A stretch of DNA of 64,000 bases from Cohnella ginsengisoli (lineage in GTDB: Bacteria > Bacillota > Bacilli > Paenibacillales > Paenibacillaceae): positions 409,868-473,867 of the forward strand of contig NZ_JAPDHZ010000002.1 of the NCBI RefSeq assembly GCF_029525555.1, written 5' to 3'. Position 1 is the stretch's first letter; each line of letters opens with the position of its first letter. The notes under the pieces are model-generated. The model had not been told where the DNA came from. It did not search any database and was given only the letters and a program-made list of their open reading frames with translations. Below are positions 39,543 through 49,394 of this stretch, piece by piece. The translations under genes and the position numbers were made by a program.

Positions 39543-39950
39543 ATGAGCTTGTCGCCCAGAGTCTCGGCAATCGGTCTCGTCTATATCAATTCGGCTTCCG
39601 ATTCGTCCGTCGTCCATTTTGGGGACAACCGCGACGGCGCAAGATTGACCGCGCGCGTGCTTGCGGTACAGCGCAGCGTCGCGACGTTCAGGGACAACGA
39701 ATTTCCTTTCGCCTCTTATTCGCTTTTTACGCGTCCCTTGCCCATCCCTCCGCCCGACGAGGGACCGGCCGCGAGCTTCAGGTCTGCGTCCGCGCCGATC
39801 GAGATCGGCACCGTTCGAATTACCGCCATTTCGGCCGCTTCGCACGTCAGGATCGGCAATGGCGGTCCGGAAACCGCAGAGACGCGTATCGTCAATATAC
39901 GCAATCGCATACCCGGCGTCCAACCGCGCGTCGAAGTCGATTTTAAATGA
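39543..39950 (+). CDS. gerPE: Spore germination protein GerPE
   Basis: The 135-residue protein starts MSLSPRVSAIGLVYINSASD and has SSVVHFGDN and a closing HVRIGNGGPETAETRIVNIR, as in GerPE. It starts one base after the gerPD stop. It ends the operon; no gerPF follows. Confidence 0.9.
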   Translation: MSLSPRVSAIGLVYINSASDSSVVHFGDNRDGARLTARVLAVQRSVATFRDNEFPFASYSLFTRPLPIPPPDEGPAASFRSASAPIEIGTVRITAISAASHVRIGNGGPETAETRIVNIRNRIPGVQPRVEVDFK

Positions 39951-40053
39951 TCCTCCCGGCGTAAACGGGCGAACGCACAAGCCGCCCGCCGGCCTCCGCA
40001 TATGATGACTGTGTGATCGCTCATCACATAAACCTAATCGGGAGGTTGTTACT

Positions 40054-40173
40054 ATGGGATACCCAGTAGCAGGCGCAGGTTGCGGATACGGCGGCGGCGC
40101 CATGGCGGGTGCAGCGTTCGCGCTGGTTCTGTACGTACTGCTCGTCATCATCCTTAAAGCCGGCATTTTCTAA
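40054..40173 (+). CDS. YjcZ-like small sporulation protein
   Basis: This 39-residue protein, MGYPVAGAGCGYGGGAMAGA then a single membrane helix (about 20-37), has the form of YjcZ/SscA-family small spore coat-assembly proteins: a Gly/Tyr-rich head and a hydrophobic tail. The ATG follows GGGAGG. A CATATGATG motif 50 bases upstream resembles a mother-cell sigma-factor -10 but has no matching -35. It follows gerP and is closed by a terminator. Confidence 0.75.
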   Translation: MGYPVAGAGCGYGGGAMAGAAFALVLYVLLVIILKAGIF

Positions 40174-40210
40174 TCGACTTGCGGCGAAGTCGCGCCCGAT
40201 TCGATAGCGT

Positions 40211-40252
40211 AAAAAGCCTCCGGTCCGCATTCGCTGCGGCCGGAGGCTTTTG
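40211..40252. terminator. Bidirectional terminator
   Basis: AAAAGCCTCCGG pairs with CCGGAGGCTTTT, with further pairing CCGCA/TGCGG inside. It lies between the convergent YjcZ-like gene and the PucR-type regulator. Confidence 0.9.
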
Positions 40253-40294
40253 AACGTTTTATAAGCGCTTCGAGACGCTGCGGCGCCTCGGCGG

Positions 40295-41686
40295 TCAATA
40301 GCTGCCAGGCGAGATCTGCCCAAGCTTCAGCGACAGCTGCAGCTGCAGCCTGTCTTCAGGATCGTCGAGCGATACGCCGAGGATGCTCTGGATTTTGTCC
40401 AGCCTGTAGACGATCGTGTTGTAATGCGCATACAGCTTCTCGGAGGTCAGCTTGATGTTGCCGTTGCATCGGAAAAACATTTCCAGCGTCTCCGCGAGCC
40501 GGCCTCCGCCTTTACGGTCCGCCTGCTGCAACGGGACCATGTAGCGGCGCAAAAACTGTTCGCGCTCTTCCCCTCCGGGAATCAAGTACAGCAGCGCATA
40601 TACGCCGAGGTTATCGTAAGAAACGACGTCGCCGGCCAATCCGCATACTTCCGCGACCCGCTTCGCCCTTTTCGCCTGCGACAGGCTCGCCGGCAGCAGC
40701 TCGGGTTTAGCGACCGGACGTCCGGCGAACAGCCTGATGGCCGGCATGGCGAGTTCCGCGCGAAGCTCTTCGAGCAGCTCCCGAAGCGACGCTTCCCCGG
40801 CCGCCTCGGCCAAGTCGCGTCCTTCGCCGTCGTCACCTGTCAGAATCAGCACGAGATCGCCGCCGAAGACGGCCGAGAGCAGCTCTCTACCGGGCAGCCG
40901 CCTGCCAGACCTGAGCCGGCGGGATAGATCCGCTAGCGTTCCGTCCGGCGCATCGCCGCCGGCGCCGGCTTCCTCCCAGCCGATTACGGCCGCGTATAGC
41001 CAGCCTGGGCGCTTGATCTCGCAGCCGCACACCTCGGCCCGCATCGTCCAGTCCAGTTCGGAGACGATCTTGCCCGACAGCCAGTCCTGCAGGAACAGTT
41101 CGAGATATTTTCCTTCGACCTCGCGCACCGCGTCGATATTGGCCATCTCCAAGTCTACGAACGCCGACAGACGCGCGAGCGTCAGCATGTCCAGGGCGGT
41201 GACCGGTCGGTTGTGCTCGAACAGCGCGATCGCGGTCGCGGGGTCTCCGCTCTTCGCGATCCGATGCACGTAGGCCCTTCGCCCGCCATCCGTGCCGACG
41301 AAGCTGGAAACGGACGCCCGCTCTCCCCCGCGCCTGACTTGCGCAGCAACAGCCGCGAAGGACGGAGACGCGTCAGGCAAGCGAAGGCAGCTCGAACGCC
41401 ATTCGCCTCCCCGGCTTCCGAAGACGGCGATCGGATTGCCCAGCGCTTCTTCCATCGTATCCAGCGCCTGCTCCAAGCTGCCGCCTTCCAGGAGCAGCCG
41501 GGACACCCGGCCGATCGCCGATTGAAGTTCGACCAATTGACCATAATCTTCGGCCTGCGATCGATTTGGCGCCAAGCGCGCTTCGACCGCCATTTCCAAA
41601 AAGTCTTCCTTCGGTTCCATGATCGGAAAGCTGACACGGGTCGGCCTGCTATCAAGATGGGCGTCTTTACGTGACATTGGAGTCAT
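40295..41686 (-). CDS. PucR/CdaR-type transcriptional regulator
   Basis: The 463-residue protein ends in a PucR-type helix-turn-helix (LAETLEMFFRCNGNIKLTSE, LYAHYNTIVYRLDKIQSILG), preceded by a GGDEF-like domain, and starts with an N-terminal domain of about 200 residues. Members regulate purine catabolism, sugar diacid or amino acid use; no target pathway is adjacent. The ATG at 41686 has GAGGAGGGG upstream. The open frame continues 40 codons upstream, but that part covers the promoter. Confidence 0.85.
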   Translation of the reverse strand: MTPMSRKDAHLDSRPTRVSFPIMEPKEDFLEMAVEARLAPNRSQAEDYGQLVELQSAIGRVSRLLLEGGSLEQALDTMEEALGNPIAVFGSRGGEWRSSCLRLPDASPSFAAVAAQVRRGGERASVSSFVGTDGGRRAYVHRIAKSGDPATAIALFEHNRPVTALDMLTLARLSAFVDLEMANIDAVREVEGKYLELFLQDWLSGKIVSELDWTMRAEVCGCEIKRPGWLYAAVIGWEEAGAGGDAPDGTLADLSRRLRSGRRLPGRELLSAVFGGDLVLILTGDDGEGRDLAEAAGEASLRELLEELRAELAMPAIRLFAGRPVAKPELLPASLSQAKRAKRVAEVCGLAGDVVSYDNLGVYALLYLIPGGEEREQFLRRYMVPLQQADRKGGGRLAETLEMFFRCNGNIKLTSEKLYAHYNTIVYRLDKIQSILGVSLDDPEDRLQLQLSLKLGQISPGSY

Positions 41687-41741
41687 AGGGATCCCCTCCT
41701 CGCCATGCGCGGTTGTTTTGCTTAAATGCACCTTCTTCGAT

Positions 41742-41760
41742 ATGTTATATATTATAACAT
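41742..41760. promoter_or_regulatory. Palindromic operator overlapping the PucR-type gene promoter
   Basis: ATGTTATA and TATAACAT form a perfect inverted repeat with a 3-base centre. On the minus strand it includes a TATAAT -10 hexamer (with GT before it), about 70 bases before the start codon. This is where an autorepressor would bind. Confidence 0.55.
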
Positions 41761-41888
41761 TAATTATGAATTGTCTTCTTATATTTCGACTTTTTTTGAT
41801 TTTCATATGATCTCACCCTTCTATTGCGTAACTTTTTATAACACAATTCATTCCATGTCCTTCATTTTGCATGAACCCTTACACGCAC

Positions 41889-41931
41889 AAAAAAAGCCGT
41901 CGAAGCGACATGCAAGCCGCTTCGACGGCCT
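41889..41931 (-). terminator. Terminator of the zinc-ribbon gene
   Basis: A 12-base perfect stem (41896-41907 with 41918-41929) is followed on the minus strand by seven T. It lies 32 bases past the zinc-ribbon stop. Confidence 0.92.
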
Positions 41932-41962
41932 TACAACCCCCAGATGCGTCGTCAACCTGGAT

Positions 41963-42613
41963 TCAAGGATACATCGGATTGCCGCAATCCTGGCAAAATC
42001 TCGCTTCCTCCGGCATTTCCGATCCGCACGCCGTGCAGACCTGCACGGTCGGCTTGGCAGGCGGCGGAGGCTCGGCCGCCGCCGGCTCCTCAGCGGGAAC
42101 GGAACGGCTAGCAGCCCAAGCTTCGTCCGCGGACTCATCCTCCGGATAAATATCGATCGCCTGCGACGCGCGATCGGAAGCCGCGTCTTCGGGCAGCACG
42201 GACAACTCGTCTTCGGCCGGAATCTCGGCCGCAGGCGCCGCCGGCACCGGCTCCGGGAACGGCTTGCCGCAAGCCGGGCAGAAGCGGGTCTGGAACGGAA
42301 CGCGCTGTCCGCACTCGCATTCCTTTTCGTTGCGCAGCTCGCGAATACGGTCCTCCAAGGCGTCGATCTCGCGGTCTTTGTCCGCGATGACCTGGCAGGC
42401 CGGGATGACTTCGCTCTCCGCCTTGGACAAGTCGCCGGCTAAGTACGCCTTGAAGACGGCTTCTCCAATTTCATTATATTGACGCTCGATCTCCTTGCGC
42501 TTGCCCGCGATTTGCGAGTGGAGCTTGGTGATCTCGACGGTCTGTTGGGCCTTCTCCGTGGCGGTGCTGACCCCTTTGCTGACTGTCTCCGTTAACTTTT
42601 TGAAGAAACTCAT
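41963..42613 (-). CDS. Coiled-coil protein with two zinc ribbons
   Basis: The 216-residue protein starts MSFFKKLTETVSKGVSTATE, has a helical region to about 95, a first zinc ribbon (CECGQ with CPACG, about 99-117), a Pro/Ala-rich acidic linker, and a second zinc ribbon at the C-terminus (CTACGS with CQDCG). No enzyme domain is seen. Such proteins are widespread in bacilli and uncharacterised; a structural or binding role is likely. It stands alone. Confidence 0.8.
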   Translation of the reverse strand: MSFFKKLTETVSKGVSTATEKAQQTVEITKLHSQIAGKRKEIERQYNEIGEAVFKAYLAGDLSKAESEVIPACQVIADKDREIDALEDRIRELRNEKECECGQRVPFQTRFCPACGKPFPEPVPAAPAAEIPAEDELSVLPEDAASDRASQAIDIYPEDESADEAWAASRSVPAEEPAAAEPPPPAKPTVQVCTACGSEMPEEARFCQDCGNPMYP

Positions 42614-42652
42614 GAATTCCGCCTCCTAGACTCGAGCAACTGTAGCTATGTA

Positions 42653-43405
42653 CTATGATAACCCGCCGGCCCCGTCCCGGGCAACGCCGCCGCCCTGACC
42701 GGGCCCGCGTTGGAAGCCGAGGCCGTATAGCGACAAATAAACGATCAGGATGAGCATGCCGAACAAAATCGTCAAAATCGCGCCGTTCGCGTTGATGCCG
42801 CCGATAACGCTGTTCGCCAGCCTGAACGGACTGAATACGACGTCCCAGCTATTCAGCCGGATGACTCTCCCCAAATAGACGCCGAACCCGCCGAGGAACG
42901 AGACGGCCACGATAAACAGCCAGCCCGCCGCATCTCCTAAATACCGGGAGACGAGACGATGGAATTGGCGCATCGACAAGTAGCCGAGCAGCAAGCCGCA
43001 CCAAGCGAACAGGAAAAAGACGATCAGATCGTACCAAAGGAGCAGCGATTCGGAAGACTGCCGCCAGCTATAGGTGGGATTCATGATCAAGTGGATCAAG
43101 TCGGTCGTCAAATACGGCGCGTTCGGATAAAGCAGCAGCCAGCCGATCCCGAGGATCAGCAGCATCGCTCCGCGCGCAGCCGGCATCCCCGCAAGCAATC
43201 GGTTTGCCCCGGCGGCCGCCATCGAGACGACGAGCGGGAGCCAGGCCAGGAACAAATTCCATAGCAGGAACCGGTAGCGGGCATCGCCGACCTGCGCTTC
43301 CCTGACGACGAGCATGGACAGGCACAGCAGCGACGTGAAGCAAAGGATTAAAAATGCCGGCGTGACAAGCGGCTCGGCTGCAGCGCGCGGTTGATTGCGG
43401 CTCAT
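42653..43405 (-). CDS. DUF1361 family membrane protein
   Basis: The 250-residue protein has seven membrane helices and the DUF1361 features YPNAPYLTTDLIHL and NLFLAWLPLV. Function is unknown. The ATG at 43405 (MSRNQPRAA) follows GAGGAGGTAA. It lies 40 bases upstream of the zinc-ribbon gene on the same strand; the two may form a unit. Confidence 0.85.
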   Translation of the reverse strand: MSRNQPRAAAEPLVTPAFLILCFTSLLCLSMLVVREAQVGDARYRFLLWNLFLAWLPLVVSMAAAGANRLLAGMPAARGAMLLILGIGWLLLYPNAPYLTTDLIHLIMNPTYSWRQSSESLLLWYDLIVFFLFAWCGLLLGYLSMRQFHRLVSRYLGDAAGWLFIVAVSFLGGFGVYLGRVIRLNSWDVVFSPFRLANSVIGGINANGAILTILFGMLILIVYLSLYGLGFQRGPGQGGGVARDGAGGLS

Positions 43406-43487
43406 CGTTGCGTTACCTCCTCTCAATGCTTGTTACTGTCCTATTTACACCGAATGACGGGGAAAAGTTGCGTTTAAGCGCTAAAAA

Positions 43488-43524
43488 TAAAAAGCCATCC
43501 CGCCGGCTTCCGCCTTGGGATGGC
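43488..43524 (-). terminator. Terminator of the glycogen operon
   Basis: GCCATCCC pairs with GGGATGGC across a 15-base GC-rich loop, followed on the minus strand by TTTTTATTTTTA. It lies 35 bases past the end of the GH15 gene. Confidence 0.85.
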
Positions 43525-43558
43525 AGTCGACCTTCGCCGGAGATTACTTGAACGCGCC

Positions 43559-45553
43559 TTATACGGCGCTGCCCTTAAGCGCGGCTGCGGCGAGCTCCTC
43601 GTGTTTGCGAACGTAAAGGCATACGGTCTTAATGTAGGTCGCGTGCGACCAGGTGAGCGGCGCCACGGAGAGCGGCGTACCCTGGGTCGGATGAATCTGC
43701 TCCGGCATGTTGCCGCCCTCGAGCGTCGAACGGACGATCTTCTCGAGCGTGATGCGCGGCGCTTCGAGATCGGCCAGGCTGGTCGCGGTCTCGATCTGGA
43801 AGTACGCGACCCACAGCGTACAGATGATCCACGGGTTGCCGGGTACGCGATCCAGGTCGTCGGACTGTTGGAAATAATAGTCGTTCGTGTACCGGGCGAT
43901 CCCCCCCGATGTCGGTCTTGATCGACAGCCCCTGCTGGATCGCATGCATCGTACGGACGACGCGTTCGTCGCTCGCCGGGAGCACGCCGAATTCGAACAG
44001 GCCGAATACGCTGCTCTCGATCGTCATGTCCTTCTCCCACTTGCCGTCCCGCAGCGCGAGCCCCCCGCGCGAAGCGGCCGGCTTCTTCGTCCCACAAATG
44101 CGTCAGCATGCCGAGCTTGATCCGCTCCGCCACGTTGCGATAGCGGTCGCTGCGCTCGTAATCGCCGAACAGGTCCGCGAAGTACGCGGCTCCCATCAGG
44201 CCGCCGTAGACGGACGCCGAGGTGTACGTCCAGATGCCGTAGCGTTCCTCCCACAGATCGTAGCTCGGGAGCGGCAATCCGAGCGAAGGCTCGATATAGT
44301 CGCACAGGAAGGACGCCGCTTTGCGCACGAGGCTCGGATACAGCGACTGGGGCAGCTCGATCTCTCCGTGACGCTCGTAATCCTTCCAGAGCGCGAACAG
44401 CACGAGCGCCGTCTCGTCCTCCTGGATCGGCAGCCGGGGCAGGCCGTGCACGACGTACGGATGCCAGCTGGAGCCGACCGTGCCGTCCGGATTGTACTTG
44501 TGGTACAAATAGCCTTCTGGCGCGAGCGCATCGTTGCAGAAGTGGAAAAACGGCGCGATCGTGCCGTGGTAGCCGGCCAGCGACATGGCGTCCGCGATCA
44601 GCGCGCCGTCGCGCGGCCACATGTAGCTGTAGTGGTCGCGGTTATATTGAAGGATGTCGGTATCATTGGCGGCCAAGATGGCGCCGCGCTCGTCGATCTG
44701 CGTACGAACGATGAGCAGGCTGTGCTTGAACAGCCGCACGACCTCCGGCGGCAGATCGCCGAACTGATACTGCGTGCCGACCTTCGTCAGCCAGTGGTTC
44801 CAATAGATGACGATGCGGCTCAGCAGCTTTTCGGGATGGCTCTCGAGTACGTATTGATCGAGCCGCTTGACCTCCTCAAGGTCGCTGCCGACGGACATCC
44901 AGTAATAAAGCGAGCTCTCGGCGTTCCCCTGCAGCTCCAGCCTGAAGCTGATCGTGCTGTCGACGGAGCCTTGGGCGATCGCGTTGCCCATCAGCTCGCC
45001 GTCCTCGGCGTCGCGCCAAGTCCCTTCGGCCGAATGGAATCGCTTGATGCCGGTCGTGAACTGGTAGATGCCGCCGGTCTGGGAACGGCCGTTGAACATG
45101 AAGTAGGAGGAACGCTTGTAATGGAATACAGTACGGTTCATGGGATAGTATGCCGCCGTGTCGCCGACCTCGTTGCCGTCGATCATCAGGTCCTGGTGGA
45201 AAAACACGCGCACGTCCTTCGGTTCCCCCCGTCAGATTGCGAACGACGACGCGCTTCATATAGATGCTCTCCCGCTGGTGAATCCCGTCGTTGACGTACA
45301 GCTCGAGGCCGAGTCCGTCATGTCTGGCGACCACGTTCGTGACGAGCGAATTTTCGATGTAGCCGAGCTCGATCCGCCAAGACGGGTCGTCGAGCCATAC
45401 GAAGGAGCCGTTGCACCAGATGCCGAACCGGCATTGCTGCCCGCCGATATGGTTGAGCTGGCCGACGAACGGGAAATAAAGATCGCGGATGAAGCAATGA
45501 TCGTCGAGATTGATGAGCATCTTGCCGTTGCCGATCACGAGATGTCGGGCCAT
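43559..45553 (-). CDS. GH15 glucoamylase-like hydrolase (three frameshifts as read)
   Basis: This inverting glucosidase should release glucose from alpha-glucan ends. The start MARHLVIGNGKMLINLDDHC, the barrel signature NRDHYSYMWPRDGAL and the general-acid motif SYDLWEERYG are clear GH15 features. Three C runs each have one base too many: 45225-45230, 44061-44066 and 43911-43917; with these corrected a 663-residue protein is obtained, of normal length. The ATG follows GAGAGGGG. It is the last gene of glgB-C-D-A, taking the place that glgP holds in Bacillus subtilis. Confidence 0.87.
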
Positions 45554-45601
45554 GCCAGCATTCCCCTCTCCTATTGGACCGCCCTTGCCGCGGACCGTCC
45601 C

Positions 45602-47032
45602 CTATTTAACGAGCTCTCTATATAGTAGTTCGTACTGCTTGGCCGAGCTACCCCAACCGTAGTCCCGCTTCGCGCCGTTGTTCACGATGCGCTTCCAGGC
45701 TTCGGGCTCTTCCCGGTAAAAACGGAGCGCGCGGCGCACCGTAAAGATCAGGTCGTGCGCGCTCGCCGGGCCGAAGGTGAAGCCGGTGCCGGTACCGGCG
45801 AACTCGTTGAACGGCTCGACCGTGTCTTTGAGCCCGCCTGTCTCCCGCACGATCGGCACCGTCCTGTAGCGCAGCGAGATGAGCTGGCTAAGGCCGCACG
45901 GTTCGAAGCGCGAGGGCATCAGGAACATGTCGGACGAAGCGTAGATCCGCCTCGCGAGTCCCTCGTTGAAGCCAAACCAGACCGCGAGCTGTCCCGGGTA
46001 CCGGCGAATCGCTTCGCCGAGCAGATGTTCGAAGTGCGGGTCCCCCGAACCGAGCACGGCGAGCTGGGCGCCTTCGTCCATCAAGGCGGGGAGGCTGTCC
46101 AAAATCAAGTCGAAGCCCTTTTGCCCGACCATTCGCGAGACGACGCCGATGAGGGGGGCATTCGCATCCTCGGCCAGTCCTAACTCGCGCTGAAGCGCCG
46201 GCTTGTTCTGCCGCTTTTTCGCGAGCGAATCCCGATATCGTACGTGAAGCGCCGAATCGGTCATCGAATCGTACGATTGCGTGTCGATACCGTTCAAAAT
46301 GCCGACCAGATCGCCCGCCCGCTGGCGCAGCACGCCGTCGAGCTTTTCTCCGTATTCGGCCGTCTGAATCTCGAGCGCATAAGATGGACTGACGGTCGTC
46401 AGCTTGTCCGCGAAGCGCAGTCCCGCCTTCATGCAGCTTGCGGCGCCGTAAAATTCAAGGCTGTCGCCCGTAAAGGCGTCGTCGCCGACGGAGAGCAGAT
46501 CCTGCAGCAATTCGCGAGAGAACACGCCTTGATATTGCAAATTGTGGATCGTAAATACCGTCCGCACGCGTTGTACGGCCGGCTCATAGGCGTACCTCGT
46601 GCGCAGCAGAAACGGTACGAGACCGGTCTGCCAGTCGTGACAATGCACGACGTCGGGAAGCGTCTCCTCGCGCAGCATCGCCTCGACCGCAGCGAAGCTG
46701 AAAAACACGAAGCGCTCCGCGTCGTCACCGTAGCCGTAAGGCGACTCGCGCCTGAAGTAAAACTCGTTGTCGATCAAGAGAAAACGCACGCCGTCGGCCA
46801 TAACCTCGTATAGCCCGCAATACTCCCTGCGCCATCCCATCGTAATATAGTAATAGCCTTTGAAAGCCGCGTCTTCCAGATAAGCGTCGGGTATGCTCCC
46901 GTACTTGGGGAGGACGACGGTCACTTCGATGCCGCGACCGCCGAGCGCCTTGGGCAGAGCCCCGATGACGTCCGCGAGCCCTCCCGTCTTGACGAGAGGG
47001 ACGCCTTCGGACGCCACGAACCAAACGTTCAT
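45602..47032 (-). CDS. glgA: Glycogen synthase
   Basis: GlgA (GT5) transfers glucose from ADP-glucose to glycogen. The 476 residues start MNVWFVASEGVPLVKTGGLA with the ADP-glucose-binding KTGGL, and carry the C-terminal domain with PSRFEPCGLSQL. Length is typical. The ATG has GGAGGTG. It is 46 bases after glgD. Confidence 0.96.
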   Translation of the reverse strand: MNVWFVASEGVPLVKTGGLADVIGALPKALGGRGIEVTVVLPKYGSIPDAYLEDAAFKGYYYITMGWRREYCGLYEVMADGVRFLLIDNEFYFRRESPYGYGDDAERFVFFSFAAVEAMLREETLPDVVHCHDWQTGLVPFLLRTRYAYEPAVQRVRTVFTIHNLQYQGVFSRELLQDLLSVGDDAFTGDSLEFYGAASCMKAGLRFADKLTTVSPSYALEIQTAEYGEKLDGVLRQRAGDLVGILNGIDTQSYDSMTDSALHVRYRDSLAKKRQNKPALQRELGLAEDANAPLIGVVSRMVGQKGFDLILDSLPALMDEGAQLAVLGSGDPHFEHLLGEAIRRYPGQLAVWFGFNEGLARRIYASSDMFLMPSRFEPCGLSQLISLRYRTVPIVRETGGLKDTVEPFNEFAGTGTGFTFGPASAHDLIFTVRRALRFYREEPEAWKRIVNNGAKRDYGWGSSAKQYELLYRELVK

Positions 47033-47078
47033 GGAACACCTCCGATGAGTTGGATTTTTTCTCGTAGAATCGAATATT

Positions 47079-48191
47079 TTAAATGATTTTGCGCTTTAGC
47101 GCGATGTACGGCAGGTCGGAAGCGCCCATCAGCTGTTGGTCGCTGCGGATTTCCACTTCTTTGTCCAAGATGCAATTCGACAGCAGGCCGTGCTCGCCGA
47201 TGACCCCGTTTTGCATGACGATCGAATTGCGCACGACCGCGTCCTTGTGCACCTTGACGCCGCGAAACAGGATGCTTCCCTCCACGCGGCCTTCGATGTC
47301 GCAGCCGTTCGCGATGAGCGAGCCGGTCACCGCGGAGCCGGCGCGATAGCGGGTAGGCGGTTCGTCTTTTACCTTGGTGAAGATCGGACCCGGTTCGAAG
47401 AACAGCTCGTTCCACACCCTCGGATCCAATAGCTCGAGGCTGTGCTTGTAATAGGACGGAATGTTGTTCACGACCCCAAGGAAGCCTTCATGCATGTAAG
47501 CGTCGACCTTCAGCTCGCCGAGCCGCGGCATGACGGCGTGCCGGACGAAGTGGTCCTTGCCTTGCGCGAGCGAGGTGTCGACCAGGTCGAGCAGCAGCTC
47601 CTTGCGAAGAACGTACATCTCCATCGAGACGACGTCGCTCGCCAGCCTGCCGAAGTGATCCTGCATGTCGACGATGCGGCCGTCCGCGTCCAGCTTCGCT
47701 TTGCGCGTCAACCCCGTCACCGCATCCGGCCAGTCCTTGCATACGACCGTAATGTCCGAGCCGCGTTCGCGGTGCTGCTCGAGCACCTTGGCGAAGTCGA
47801 TGTTGCATACCATATGGCTGCGCGCGACGACAACGTATTCGAGCGGACTGCGCGCGAAGTAATCCCGGTGCCGGTAAAACTGGTACAGGTCGCCTTTGCC
47901 GAAGTCGGACTGATCCTCCATCGACGGAGGCAGCACGAACAGGCCGCTTTGCTTGCTGTGCAGGTCCCAGTTGCTGCCCGAGCCCAGGTGGTCCATCAGC
48001 GAACGGTACTTCGTATGGGCGAAGACGGCGACCTTGTTCATGCCCGAATTCACCATCGAGGACAGGACGAAGTCGATCAAGCGATAGCGGGCGCCGAACG
48101 GCACCGTGGCGAGGCAGCGGGCGCTCGTGAGCGGGCCCATGTCCTCCGTCTCGTGAATCAGGTTGATGACGCCCATGAGCGGCAGTTTCAT
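47079..48191 (-). CDS. glgD: GlgD, regulatory glucose-1-phosphate adenylyltransferase subunit
   Basis: GlgD resembles GlgC but lacks full catalytic motifs, and in Bacillus-type bacteria forms a hetero-oligomer with GlgC. The 370-residue protein starts [20 protein letters not shown], without the GGxGxRL loop of GlgC, and has the left-handed beta-helix C-terminus (VVRNSIVMQNGVIGEHGLL). Its ATG at 48191 overlaps the glgC stop by one base. The frame continues upstream inside glgC. Confidence 0.95.
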   Translation of the reverse strand: MKLPLMGVINLIHETEDMGPLTSARCLATVPFGARYRLIDFVLSSMVNSGMNKVAVFAHTKYRSLMDHLGSGSNWDLHSKQSGLFVLPPSMEDQSDFGKGDLYQFYRHRDYFARSPLEYVVVARSHMVCNIDFAKVLEQHRERGSDITVVCKDWPDAVTGLTRKAKLDADGRIVDMQDHFGRLASDVVSMEMYVLRKELLLDLVDTSLAQGKDHFVRHAVMPRLGELKVDAYMHEGFLGVVNNIPSYYKHSLELLDPRVWNELFFEPGPIFTKVKDEPPTRYRAGSAVTGSLIANGCDIEGRVEGSILFRGVKVHKDAVVRNSIVMQNGVIGEHGLLSNCILDKEVEIRSDQQLMGASDLPYIALKRKII

Positions 48192-49354
48192 CAGGACTTC
48201 GCCTCCTCGAGTTTGGCTTCGGCTTCGATGCGGTCGCCGCTGCCGACGACGGCGATCTCTGCGGCGTCCGCGCTGCCGATGACGCAGCCGTCTCCGACGA
48301 CCGCCCCGTCGCCGACGATCGCGCGCACGATCCGCGCGTTTTTTCCGATTTTCGCGTTCGGCATAATGACCGAATCCTCGATGAAGCTGCCTTCGCCTAC
48401 GGTGACGCACTGGAAGAGCACCGAACGGTTGACGGTCCCTTCGACGACGCAGCCTTCGTTGATGAGCGAGCTCTGAACGCTTGACGACGGCGACAAATAA
48501 TGAGCCGGCATGTTCGGGTTGACGGAATAGATGCGCCAGGACCGGTCATTGAGGTTCAGCGCAGGTTCATCCTCCAGCAGGTCCATATTGGCCTCCCAGA
48601 GCGAATCGATCGTCCCTACGTCCTTCCAGTATCCTTCGAACCGGTGGGTGAACAGTCGCGCGCCGTCTTCGAGCAGCGTCGGGATGATGTCCTTGCCGAA
48701 GTCGTTCGACGAGCCCTGCGTCGCTTCGTCGCGGATCAGCGCTTCCTTCAGAACCTTCCACGTGAAAATATAAACGCCCATCGACGCAAGATTGCTATTG
48801 GGCTGCTTCGGTTTTTCGGCGAACTCGACGACGCGGTCGTCCTCGTCCACGCTCAGGATGCCGAAGCGGCTCGCCTCCGCCCACGGCACGGTGATGACCG
48901 CGATCGTCGCGTCGGCGCGATTCCGCTTGTGGGATTCGAGAAGTTCGTCGTAGTCCATTTTGTAGATATGATCGCCTGAAATGATAAGCACGTACTCGGG
49001 GTCGTAGCCTTCGATGAAGCCCATGTTCTGATAGATCGCGTTAGCGGTGCCTTTGTACCATGTGCCGCCTTTGGAGCGGACGTAAGGCGGCAGGACATGC
49101 ATGCCGCCGCCTCTTCGGTCGAGCCCCCACGAGCTGCCGATGCCGAGGTATTGATTGAGTACGAGCGGTTGGTATTGGGTCAGGACGCCCACCGTATCGA
49201 TCCCTGAATTCACGCAGTTGCTTAGCGTAAAGTCGATGATTCTGTACTTGCCGCCGAAGTGCACGGCGGGCTTCGCAAGGTCCTTGGTCAATACGCCGAG
49301 CCGACGGCCTTCGCCGCCTGCCAACAGCATGGCAATGCATTCGCTCTTATGCAT
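48191..49354 (-). CDS. glgC: Glucose-1-phosphate adenylyltransferase
   Basis: GlgC makes ADP-glucose, the committed step to glycogen. The 387 residues show [16 protein letters not shown] (residues 8-23), the substrate motif [11 protein letters not shown], and a C-terminal beta-helix domain. Length is typical. It lies 40 bases after glgB and is coupled to glgD. Confidence 0.96.
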   Translation of the reverse strand: MHKSECIAMLLAGGEGRRLGVLTKDLAKPAVHFGGKYRIIDFTLSNCVNSGIDTVGVLTQYQPLVLNQYLGIGSSWGLDRRGGGMHVLPPYVRSKGGTWYKGTANAIYQNMGFIEGYDPEYVLIISGDHIYKMDYDELLESHKRNRADATIAVITVPWAEASRFGILSVDEDDRVVEFAEKPKQPNSNLASMGVYIFTWKVLKEALIRDEATQGSSNDFGKDIIPTLLEDGARLFTHRFEGYWKDVGTIDSLWEANMDLLEDEPALNLNDRSWRIYSVNPNMPAHYLSPSSSVQSSLINEGCVVEGTVNRSVLFQCVTVGEGSFIEDSVIMPNAKIGKNARIVRAIVGDGAVVGDGCVIGSADAAEIAVVGSGDRIEAEAKLEEAKS

Positions 49355-49394
49355 CCTGCTCTCCCCGCTCTCTTTGAGAATGTGCCAGGCTTGA

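Noticed and set aside
39999-40007. CATATGATG as a sigma-K promoter for the YjcZ-like gene
   Set aside because: No AC at the proper distance; kept only as a remark.
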